NCBI GenBank assembly: GCA_037501455.1
Contig: CM074863.1
Location: 6,754,001-6,818,000, forward strand
DNA: 64,000 bases
Direction: 5' to 3'
Origin: Lantana camara
Lineage: Eukaryota > Streptophyta > Magnoliopsida > Lamiales > Verbenaceae
Below, one piece after another: positions 12,572 to 22,079 of the stretch (the stretch's first letter is position 1; each line of letters starts with the position of its first letter). The notes beneath the pieces were generated by a model. That model was not told the origin of the DNA and did not search any database. It was given only the letters and a program-made list of their open reading frames with translations. The position numbers were made by a program, and so were the translations under genes.

Positions 12572-12995
12572 AGTTGAAACTTTCCTTGATAAGAGAATAA
12601 ACTATCATGAAAGCTCTTTGATACGAGTTTAAACTATCTGCAAATTCAAATCCTTAATATGAGGATAAACTATCTACAAATTCAAATTCAAGACTCCTTG
12701 ATATGAGGATAAACTATCTACAAATTCAAATTCAAGACTCCTTGATACGATTATAAACTGTTTAAAATCAAATTCAAGTGCAATACTCCTTAATACGAGT
12801 ATAAACTGTTTAAAATTAAAATCAAGTACTCCTTAATACGAGGATAAACTGTTTAAAATCAAATGCCACTGATACTCCTAAATACGAGTATAAACTGTTT
12901 AAAATCAAATCCAAATCAATACTCCTTAACACGAGTATAAACTGTTTAAAATCAAATTCAAGTGTTTACTCCCTGACACGAGTATAAAATGTCAA
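12572..12995 (+). repeat. Tandem array in the element interior
   Basis: About nine or ten diverged units of roughly 40-50 bp, each with the core ctccttgatacgag and taaactgttt or taaactatct. It makes up half of the non-coding interior. The reading frames are not conserved between units, so it is structural or regulatory, not protein-coding. Confidence 0.85.
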
Positions 12996-13924
12996 CAAGT
13001 TTGAAAAAAAAAGTTGAACTACGTCATGACTTGATCCTCTTAATGGGGTACGTAGGCAACTTGAATTAAATTTCAAGTTCAGTCACATGTTGAAGAAAAG
13101 AATATTTCTCTTGCAAGTGAGCAAACTCGAGTACTTCAAGTCCCGTCTCCACTCAAATACTCAGTATGTTTTTCGCCTAGCCTTGAAGTGGGGGCATTTG
13201 TAGACAGATAAATAAACTTTAGTTTATTAATTTAATTTGCTATTTAATATTTTGAAATTATCCTAAATTTAAAGTTAAATAGTTAAAATTAAATTGATAT
13301 TATAATGTTTATTTTATCAACAAATCAAGTGATGACACGTGTCAAAATGACATGTTTTGACCAATCAAATCAAGTCTTGCAGTCAAAGAAAGCCAGGACA
13401 AATCATATGGCGACACGTGGCGTATTGTGTCATACCGACCAATCAAATTCAAGTCTTATATGATATTATCTCTTTAAAAATAATAAAATATTAAAGAGAT
13501 AAATATTTATATGATTTATTTGATATTATCTCTTAAAAAAATACAAGAGATAATTATTAAATAAAGGTTGTGTAACACCCCTTACACGTGGAGGTGCCAC
13601 ACCCCCGCACTATAGGTCAATCCACATACGAAACGGACGATCCGTACATGTACTAACCTATAGCGAACGGGTGACAATGCAATACACGACAAGCCAGGCG
13701 GGATTAACGTATACATGCAACGAGTGAAAGCGGAAGCATAAACTATTCACTATCAAATATAACTATTAAACATGTCATGACATTTCTGGTTTACCAAATA
13801 AAATATGTTCCAGCTTCACATATCAATACATTATCATCTTTGAATATAAATAACAATTAACTATAATAACAACTCTAAACAACGATAAACAATATGCACC
13901 GTGATTGACTCGACTACATGAACT

Positions 13925-13951
13925 AGACTCGACTCGACTCGACTCGACTCC
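13925..13951. repeat. GACTC microsatellite
   Basis: Five or so tandem gactc units inside copy 1 of the solo-LTR-like element. Copy 2 has only two units at the matching place (about 57960), so the run expanded in copy 1 or shrank in copy 2. Confidence 0.8.
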
Positions 13952-15086
13952 CGCCTAGCGTGCACCTATAAGAACCTGAAAGGTGGAGGCGTCAGTCTAT
14001 GGAAGACTGAGTGAGGGCATACATATATATTAGCGCAAATAACATGCAAGTTATAACCTCGGGTAAGGTTTTGTAACTAAAATAATATAAGAGCAAGAAT
14101 AACATAGAACTCGCCCGAGATTACAACTATCAGGTTTAACACGATAATCACGTTTATTATAACAATCCGTAGCCCTGACGAGGGGCGTGCACGATCTCCA
14201 ACCAACCTCGACAGTGAACAAGGAGTACACTTTGATTTAATTAAGTTATCACACGATTCATTATAGTGCACACGATCAATAACACGAAATTCTCCTTTCT
14301 CCATTGGTGGTGGGTTTGCAAGGCCCGAACCACCCACGATATCACGTTGCACGTTGGGAACATGACTCCCACGTACGGGACTCCTTCCTCCACCAAACCT
14401 CCTGGTGGATTCAGGGGGCATCCCCACGGTTTGAGAGAGGTGTTGTGAGTTACCCGTCAGCCCTATGCTTTCCCGGTTGGCTCAAACACTCACCCTCGGG
14501 CCTATAAACACGATACACGATAGTTCGCCAAACACGATCACGGTAACACGATAACACGATTCATGGCTTGCTTGTAACACGATACACGACTTGCTTGTAA
14601 CACGATACACGACTTGCTTTTCATGAACATGACTTACTTTTAGTGAACACGGTTTACTTTTAAAGAACAAGACTTGATAGTTTAGAAACACGTATCATTA
14701 TATATTTATATCTTTTTGGCCCAAAAGTCACATAAGGTTATACAAGTTCTAAGTAACTAGAAATTAAACCTCACCTGACAGGCGACATGACAACTCATGG
14801 ATGCGTAAACATGCTTTGTTGATCACAATCTCCGTCCCGGGAGAATAACTGGACAAGAAACAGGACAATGTACGTGTATGAGACCACCATTCAAGCATAT
14901 TATTTCATATAAGACGCACGGCGTGATCAAGTATGAGACATCGTGCAATAAACAATGTAGCATGCAAATATCACGTTTTGGCATGTAATCATTCATATAA
15001 TAACAAATTGGGGTCAAAGAAGTCGTCGGATCGAGGGGCTAAAATTGTAATTTTATGCAGAAAGTTTCTGCACTTCCAGAGGCTTG

Positions 15087-15284
15087 GGAACGGCCGTTCC
15101 AGGTTTTAGTTCAAAGTGGGAATGGTCGTTCCCGCCTGTCGGGCTCCCCGAAGATGGGAACGGCCGTTCCCGTCTGTGAGACAAAGTGGGAACGGTCGTT
15201 CCCGTCCTCGCCGCCTGACACATTGTTCAAACAATGGGAACGGTCGTTCCCCATTTACAAAGGGAACGGGAAGGGTCGTTCCCG
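15087..15284. repeat. Six palindromes of type GGGAACGGCCGTTCCC
   Basis: Six perfect or near-perfect 14-16 bp palindromes start at about 15087, 15118, 15156, 15188, 15236 and 15269, spaced 31-48 bp apart, with unrelated sequence between them. The copy at 15156-15171 is perfect. Most deviations are C to T or G to A changes within the central CGGCCG, as expected from decay of methylated CpG. The same six sites are kept in copy 2 at 59118-59314. Such an array could bind a dimeric DNA-binding protein; this is inference. Confidence 0.9.
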
Positions 15285-16814
15285 TTATGCAGAAGATGCA
15301 GAAACAGAGCAGAACAGGGGAGGCTCACGGGATAACATCAACAACTCCCAAAACTTCATTCAATTCATATTAAAATGCAAGGATTCTGGGATTTTGCATG
15401 CATACATGATCAAAGTATCATAAAACACCAATTAAACCATTAAACCAAGCTTGAGCATCAAGATTTCTAACTTGCAAGCTCATACTCCAATCATCATCAT
15501 AAGCTCCCTTTCTTCAAGGATTCATACCTCAATCATGGAAATTCATGTATTTATGTAACAAACAATAAATCATTCACTTATCCCATGAAATTATAAACCC
15601 TAGCTTCAACTAAAATTAGCAAGAAATCACATAATTAAGCTTACATGCACCTTGAATGAAAGAAATGGAAGAAAGTGAGGAAAATTGATGCTTGGCTTGA
15701 ATCTCCTAAATTACTTGGGAAAAGCTTGATGAAAATTATTGAATCTCTTCTCCTTTTCCTTGCTAGCTTAGTTCGGTGGAAAGAGGGAGAAGAAATGATT
15801 GAAATTTGATGAAGAATGAGGATGGAAGAGCATGGAAGGCTCTTTACATGAATCACCATCCTTGATTTTGATGAAAACCCACAAATTGCAATTTAATCCC
15901 TCAATTATACAAGTCATGCAATTAAGGATGAAGAGTTTGCTAAATGAGCAATTAAGTCCCAAATTTATTCATGCAATTAAGTCCTCACAATTAAATAAAT
16001 ATCAATTAAGGACAATTAAGCCACCAAGTCATGTTTGAAAATTAATTCACATAACGATTAAATTTAATTTATACAATAATTCTCAAATTGATACATATTT
16101 CACGTAATCACATTGAAATACAATTTATATAATTAGCATAACACATATAAATTGCACAAACGAATTAATAGAATAAATCCTAACTCTCGGAAACTCACAC
16201 GTGTCGTGCGTACCTGAAATTGGGGCGTTACAGGTTGACTTGGGCCACAAGTCTTGAATCCTACACCTATATAAAGGGTTCATGTTTAGTTTATTCAACA
16301 CACAACACAAGTTCAAGAAAGGCTAAAAACCTCTCTACAAGTTCAAGAAAGACTAAAAACCTTTCTACAAGTGCAAGAGGCTAAAAACTTATCTACAAGT
16401 TCAAGAAAAGCTAAAAACCTTTCTTCCCCGAAGTTACCAAATCAAGGCGTTTGATCCGCTATCAAGGCGTTATACCGGCGAATCGGCGTTATTTTCAAGC
16501 TAAATCCACGGACTTACCGACGAGTTTGAAGGCGTTCTTGGCGAGATTCTCCGAAATCCGGCGTTTGATTCGTAAACAAGTCGAAGGACCTACGGATTAA
16601 CGTTATTCAAGTTAAATTTGAAGTTGAAGAAGATCAAACCACCAAATTCATCAAGAACCGTTTGAAGATTCAACAACTTTAAATTCGAAGGAAGAATCAG
16701 AGGATCAAGTGAAGATTGAAGACCCACTTTTAATTGAATTTTCAAATAATTTGTATTATTTATTCGATATTGACTAAAAATCAATAAACACGAATTTTTA
16801 GTGCAAACAGTTAC

Positions 16815-17495
16815 TATTGCTATATTTGGCCTTTTTTTTTTTTTTTTTTTTGACAGCATATTTGGCATATTAGCAGTTTGTACTATGTGCAATGTATATA
16901 CACATAAAATGCTAAATAGAAATGCACCCGGTCCACCCCGAAAAAAACAAAAATTAAAAAGGACGAGACATGCAGCGACAATTAATGTGTATAGAATTAA
17001 GCAATATTGAACAATCCCTAGTGATGGTATATTTTGTATGGGCAATTTTAGTTTATTATGATGGAAATTCTCGTGCATTTAGGAGTTAGGAGACATGAAA
17101 GCTTGGTCTAACTTCAATTTTAAATAGTTGATAATATAGTATAAGGAAGAAAATTGTTTTGAAATCAGCTCAAATAACAGTAAGATTTGATACTAAAGCA
17201 CACTTTAAAAGGAATTCGGAACTTGCAATATCATGTCCCGGGAGAAATTTATAACATTTGCATTTAATGACATTGAAAGCTTTTAGCGACAACAACAACA
17301 AATTAAAGAGTATCCTAGAATACTTTAGAATTAAATATGGGAATTTGGAAGAAGTGATAGAGCATGTGAATTTGCAGGTTGTTCCATTTACGATGTAACG
17401 GGTAGTGATCATGCCAAAATCCGGCTGCTTGTGCTCGAGCTGGAAATGATCGATCACTCAAGTATTTATATTCGAGGGAAGACATTGTACCTGAA
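16815..17495. other. Intergenic DNA, no gene seen
   Basis: A T run lies at about 16832-16850. The open frames here (for example 17170-17457 minus) have no recognised domain. The right part borders an LTR fragment. Confidence 0.5.
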
Positions 17496-17499
17496 AATT

Positions 17500-18040
17500 A
17501 AGCTGCGAGGAAGAAGCAAACATGTGTTGAAGGCCGACCTAGGACAAGGTGGAAGTGGACCCAGGGTCGGCACTCCGACGCTCAAGTCAGTCAATCGCTA
17601 AATATAAGAAGAAAGTACTGACGGTCGAATGAACAGTAGTTGCTTACCAAATGCCATGAATGCTGGGGGTATTTATAGGATTGGAACCTGTGCATGATAC
17701 ATGTCCACACACTAGCGGTGCATTTAATGCGTTTGCCTGGTGGTTAGGGGACAAGAAGTACTGCCACGTAGGCAGTGTCAGAGGCTTTTCAAATGACAGG
17801 CCGAATTAGGTGCGGTCGATAGTGGCCGATGGGGGATGTGTTGACCGTGGCCGGTCAATCGAGTTGATCTTGGCCGGTCGATCGGATTGACCATGTCTGG
17901 TCGATTGTGTTGACCGTAGCCGATCGATCGGGTTGACCGTGGTTGGTCAATCAGGTGGTGAGATTTGTTGTCACGTGATCAGGCGAAATCCTGCAGGTAG
18001 GGTATCATCTCTGCCACTGTATTCAATGCGAGAGATTCCG
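17500..18040 (-). mobile_element. LTR fragment, Ty3/gypsy-like, minus orientation
   Basis: On the minus strand this reads as an LTR promoter and leader. A GC-rich upstream repeat array is followed by TATAAATA at 17670-17677, a leader with GACTGACTTGAGCGTCGGAG (a string I associate with the R-U5 region of plant Ty3/gypsy LTRs) and then a GC-rich segment. I could not find a matching second LTR, coding region or target duplication, so the limits are approximate and it may be a solo or truncated LTR. Confidence 0.55.
17837..17955. repeat. Five 23-25 bp repeats with TTGACC/GGTCAATCG
   Basis: Degenerate units such as gttgaccgtggccggtcaat recur five times. Each has two TTGACC/GGTCAA half-sites facing each other. 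They lie upstream of the TATA box of the LTR fragment, where LTR enhancers usually sit. TTGACC contains the TTGAC W-box core bound by WRKY factors; the functional reading is inference. Confidence 0.7.
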
Positions 18041-18207
18041 AATTTGATTGATTTATATATATGTTTCGTTTTCAAAATTTATTAATTTATTGTATTTTAT
18101 AAAAACTTGTTATTTGTATTTTAAAAAATATTTATCAAAATATTTTATTAGTTAGTAATATAATATTGATGCGTCTCAAAATTCTACACTACCCTATTTC
18201 TACGGGA

Positions 18208-18460
18208 ATTCTGAATTATCTGTAAGATAATTCTAAAAGGAAAATAAACCTGCAAAACTGAATTATCTGTAAGATAATTCTATAAGGAAAATAAACCTGC
18301 AAAACAATGGTTAGCGAAGAAAAGAGCTTTCGAAAATAGAGATTAATTAATAGGTACGTAATGAGATATCATATAAGCCGAATAATTAATTAAGTAACGA
18401 AAATAGAGATTAATAGGTACGGAATGAAATAAGCAGAATAATTAATTAAGTAACTCAGAA
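18208..18460. repeat. Two short tandem duplications
   Basis: A 47 bp unit (tgaattatctgtaagataat..) is duplicated at 18210-18304. A roughly 60 bp unit containing gaaaatagagattaat and gaataattaattaagtaac is duplicated at about 18333-18455. There is no coding potential. Confidence 0.8.
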
Positions 18461-18469
18461 AATATTAGA

Positions 18470-19150
18470 GATGTCATCCTCAAAGTATATCTTCCAATAT
18501 AAGTAGATTTCTAAGATACATTAGAGAAAGAGGTAGAGAAAGAGATTTTTTCTGTATTATCTAATCTATCTGATATAAGTTACAATTCCCTTTTAAAGGA
18601 TTTCTAAGTTTTTTCACTAGTTGGGACTCTTCCCTAATTTTATGGGTTGAGGGGTTGTTGAGAGAAAGTGGGATAAGAGATATTTTCTCTCCCACTTCGT
18701 TACATCAGATAAAGTTTAAGGATTTAAATTAATAGAAACATGGAGAACTTCTTTCTAATGTGTTGACCGAAATTCAAGGATTTGGACTGGCTAAAACCTT
18801 TTTCCCCATATGTTCGACATCTTTTAGGTATGAAACCACTAGGGTGGGTTTCTCTCTAAAATGAAATGCGTTCGTCTTTGAAATGTTTGAGATGCTTCTC
18901 CAAGATATCGACTGGGCTAATATTTCCTTTGGGCTTCGCCATATGGGTCGGCTCATTCCTCTCAGGACCGTCTTCTTACTTGTGCTTGATGGACTTATCC
19001 ACAAAATGGGCTAAGGCCTGAAAGATAGTGAAAATAGGACGCATCAAATATGTTTCCAAAAAAAAAATACATATAATATAAATTTAAATGATTTATTTTC
19101 TCCTGTGACAAATTGTCTCTCTCTCTCTCTCTTTTTTTCTTTTTAAAGTT
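18470..19150. other. Possible degraded retroelement DNA
   Basis: A minus-strand open frame of 76 codons (18774-19004) is followed on that strand by LTR-promoter-like sequence (a TTTAAAA-type box near 18590, and CT-rich DNA). I do not recognise the ORF product and found no terminal repeats. CT and T runs occur at 19117-19142. Confidence 0.3.
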
Positions 19151-19180
19151 AGGTCAAATTGTCTCTAAGTATGCCAACAG

Positions 19181-19291
19181 AGGTTGGTCAAGTGGTTCAA
19201 GGGTTGATTCTCGAAGGCAATGACCCGAATTCAAATTTCTATGGCCACTTGGGGTGTGTGTGTTTAAAAAAAAAAAATAAAAAAATAAAAA
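19181..19291 (+). mobile_element. tRNA-derived SINE
   Basis: A 111 bp insertion. It has a pol III A-box-like TGGTCAAGTGG near its 5' end, a B-box-like gacccgaattcaaat downstream and an A-rich tail. It is flanked by 23 bp direct repeats that match at 21 positions (19158-19180 and 19292-19314, core ATTGTCTCTAA). The long duplication and A-tail are the standard signature of LINE-mediated SINE insertion. A related, more decayed copy is at about 20659-20740. Confidence 0.75.
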
Positions 19292-20039
19292 ATTGTCTCT
19301 AAATATGGCAACAGTATACATATTATATTGAAGCTGAAGTCTAAGGAAATGTGGGCCTCGGCTAATATAAGCCTTATCATAAAACAAAGATATAAGGTCC
19401 ATTATTTATAACCCATATATAAAACAATATATTCTGGCAGTCCAAGTTTCCAACAAATAATTTGTTTTCTAATTTAGAATATATATTCCATAAAAGAAAG
19501 ATTAAAGTTGATTTATCAATAGAAGAGAGGATAATGAACGTGATTGTGAAGGATTGCAAATAAGGAAACATTCAATATTTCACGTTAGGAAATTAATATG
19601 GGCAATTGGGCATATAAATGAAAGTTTAATTAGAGAATTTGATCAAATAATCCAATTAAATCATTCGATGCTCGTAATTAATATTTTAAATTTATTCAGA
19701 TGCCTGGTCTTTAATTTCGAAAATCTCTTGTTTTTTTTTTCTGGAATTCATTCTATATTTAGGGGAGCCTTTGTTATTATTGGGGATACACTTGTTTTGC
19801 CTGTATAGTGATAAAGGGAACAATTACAATTACAAACACTCACTTAAGAAGAAAGCATGTTCTCTTTAGTTGGGATTTTTCTGAAAATGGATACCATTAG
19901 CTGAAAGTTAGATAGAAAATTGTCGATTTGGAGTACGACTTTTACCCTATAAAACTTGACACCACAGAGGTGGTTCAACTGTCCAGATAAGAGAAGGAAA
20001 ACGAGTTTTAGAAAATGTTGCCAAACTGTGGGGTTTAAG

Positions 20040-20563
20040 GAGTTATATACACCATATCCCCTGTGTTAGGTGAAATTGACAAAAAAAATCTTGTATTATA
20101 AAAATTCGCACAGAAAATCCTGTGTTTTCAAAATATTTGCATGCCGAACCCTGAAAATTTTTGGTGTTGGTAGAACACTAATTTTGTCTATTCAGTGGAC
20201 CCGAAATAACTAATTTACCATTTTATATTTTAATATACATCATATCAAATCTCTCTATATTGTCCAATACTTTTTTATACGCACCGAAACCCCTTTTTTT
20301 ATATGGACCGAAACTCTGTATAAAGATAAAAATTACATGAAGAACCCTATAAACAAGTATAAAAAAGGGTATGTAGAGAGATGTGAGATGATATATATCA
20401 GAATATGAAAGGGTAAATTAGTCATTTTACGTCCAATGAATAGAGAAAATTAGTATTTTACCCACACCAAAAATTTTCAGGGTTCGGCATGTAAATATTT
20501 TGAAAACACATGATTTTTTGTGCCCATTTCACCTAACACAGGGGAGTATGGTGTATATAACTC
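20040..20563. mobile_element. Foldback MITE, Mutator-like (524 bp)
   Basis: Ends are inverted repeats: GAGTTATATACACCATA at the left is matched in reverse complement at the right, and complementarity continues inward for well over 100 bp (CCCCTGTGTTAGGTGAAAT, then the segment with AATTTTTGGTG). Flanks GGGGTTTAAG and GGGCTTTAAG form a 9-10 bp duplication with one mismatch. There is no ORF. The TIR length and 9-10 bp duplication suggest a Mutator-type non-autonomous element. Confidence 0.8.
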
Positions 20564-20658
20564 GGGCTTTAAGGGAAAAAGTTGTTTGGACTATATTTAT
20601 GTAATGTTGATTACGAACAATTCTATTGAAATGCTTTCAGGTTGGTATAATTATGTCA

Positions 20659-20740
20659 ACAGAGCTAAGCTCAAGTGAATAATGAATTATTTTTTTTAAA
20701 GCGATGACCCGAATTTGAATTTCTTATGTTAAAAAAAAAA
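20659..20740 (+). mobile_element. Decayed SINE, same family as 19181
   Basis: Contains agcgatgacccgaatttgaa, which matches the B-box region of the SINE at 19181, and an A-rich tail. Flanking ttggtataat and atggtataaa may be the remains of a target duplication. The A-box end is poorly preserved. Confidence 0.55.
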
Positions 20741-20744
20741 ATGG

Positions 20745-22050
20745 TATAAATGTATATTATTCTACTAAATTTTGAAAATTTTTAAAAGAAAATATCCCAA
20801 ACACATGTTACGGCAAGCCCTAGTTTATAATGGTAAAAAAATAAATTAAATATTAATCAGGAATTGTTAAGAAGGATACTCAAAGTGAATTAAACCTAAT
20901 AAAATTTTTAATCTTTAGGTATATATATCTAGTCAAACACGATTTTGGGTACATGAGTGACACATGATTTGTATTAGATCATGTTGCAAGTTGAAACTGT
21001 GATCTCATTTCTTTCTAGATATTTCTTCACTTACCAAATTAAATTATTTATGTGATCATAAATTGAGGGGAAAACTAATCATATCATTTTATTTTACAGT
21101 AGGTCCAAAACTTAAAACTTCTTATACTTATCATTTATCAATATACTCAATAACCTCAATTTTAACATTGTTTTTACGTAAGATTGTTAATCTAGAAAAC
21201 AAATTAAAATTCTCAGTTGGAAATGTTAAAAGTTATTATTTCCATAATTCGAGTGAGCAGAACCGAAAAGTGTAGCACTAGCAAAGCATATTATCTAAAA
21301 TGAGATAAAAATAAATAAATTTTAATTTGATATAACTTTTTAAAATTTTAATGCATCAAGTATTCAAATGTCTCGACTCCATAAGAAAAAAATATTTTAA
21401 ACAACTAATAAATCATGAATACTAGTAAGTACTTGGCACACTCTATGTGTGTGCAAGTAAATATGTTTTTATTTAAATATATATTGAATTTAATTTTCTA
21501 TGTTAATTTTTATTTTATAATAATCTTTAATATAATTATAAATATCTCATGATTAAAAAATAAATAAAATAAGATAATACTATATTAGTAAAAATAATAA
21601 TTAAAATAAAATTTTGAAAATATTAAAAAAATAATAAAAGAAGATTAAAATAAGATAAAAAAAATAAATAAAAAATGATGCATTGCTAGAGTAATAAATA
21701 AAATAAAATAAAATATTAAAATTCAAGAGGATTATTCTAAAAATCTCTAATTTAATATATCAGTATATATAGATAATAATATTAGACCCATTTTTTCGTG
21801 TGACACGGCATGATAAATGGACCAATCAAAAGGCTAGCCGCTTTAAAGAGATATTAATTACAAATAGAAAAAGAAAAATAATTGAAAAGGTTTACCTTCT
21901 GATATTTACAAATTACAACAACCGAACTGCAGTATTTTATATTTATTGACTATTTTGCATCAGATCTCTCAGCTCCTTTTACAAGAAACACCTTCATTAT
22001 ACAGCTCACTGAATGTAAGTAGTTCTAACCCCCCATTTGAGGATTCCGTT
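20745..22050. other. AT-rich upstream region of the hydrolase gene
   Basis: No coding potential was seen (the 21063-21275 frame is AT-driven). The block at about 21421-21790 resembles the AT-rich block starting at about 29568. Both begin with a tagta.. segment carrying cacactc and tgcaa motifs and end near a tatatag-rich segment. This may be an AT-rich non-autonomous transposon family, possibly Helitron-like; confidence is low. Confidence 0.35.
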
Positions 22051-22079
22051 TAGTGGGATTGAGTCGAGGAAAACCAGCA

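Larger units (their letters stand above)
13571..16232. mobile_element. Solo-LTR-like element, copy 1 (2662 bp)
   Basis: The element begins TGTAACACCCC and ends GGGGCGTTACA, so it has TG..CA ends with an 11 bp imperfect inverted repeat. It is flanked by the 5-bp duplication GGTTG (13566-13570 and 16233-16237). The unoccupied site exists in the left LTR at about 11772. It has no coding ORF of any known family, and a second copy lies at 57597-60278. The long length and TGTAAC.CCCC ends are reminiscent of LTRs of chromovirus (Tekay/Del-like) Ty3 elements; that lineage is inference. The 5-bp duplication with no internal region fits a solo LTR formed by LTR-LTR recombination. Confidence 0.8.
11401..16809 (+). 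mobile_element. Non-coding LTR retrotransposon (LARD/TRIM-like), interrupted
   Basis: Two direct LTRs (11401-12315 and 13199-16809, the latter split by another element) both begin TGTAGAC and end GCAAACA. They are flanked by the 5-bp target duplication GTTAC (11396-11400 and 16810-16814). Directly after the left LTR comes a primer-binding-like segment TTGGCACGCCCAGTGGGAC, and before the right LTR a purine tract AAGTGGGGGC, so the element points to the plus strand. The interior is only about 880 bp and holds no ORF; most of it is a tandem array. It must have depended on another element's enzymes for movement. Confidence 0.9.
13199..16809 (+). repeat. Right LTR, split by a nested insertion
   Basis: Without the insert (13571-16232) and its extra GGTTG, this LTR is about 944 bp. 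It carries TATATAAA at 16268-16275 and four 31 bp units at about 16309-16430. It ends GCAAACA at 16809, followed by the GTTAC duplication. Confidence 0.85.

Noticed and set aside
12572..12995. Regularly spaced repeats resembling a CRISPR array
   Set aside because: The repeats are diverged tandem units without unique spacers, inside a plant LTR element.
14077..14691. Several ORFs on both strands in the solo-LTR-like element
   Set aside because: No similarity to retroelement or cellular proteins, not conserved in copy 2.
15055..15423. 122-codon ORF over the palindrome array
   Set aside because: It is translated repeat sequence (GNGRSR, WERSFPS); the equivalent frames in copy 2 differ in length. 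It is not a conserved protein.
16590..17078. 162-codon minus-strand ORF
   Set aside because: It crosses the LTR end and a T run; low complexity, no domain.
18774..19004. 76-codon minus-strand ORF
   Set aside because: I could not match it to any retroelement domain; noted only as possible debris.
19181..19260. Possible tRNA gene
   Set aside because: A- and B-box-like segments are present, but there is no foldable cloverleaf with anticodon stem; the A-tail and long duplication identify a SINE.
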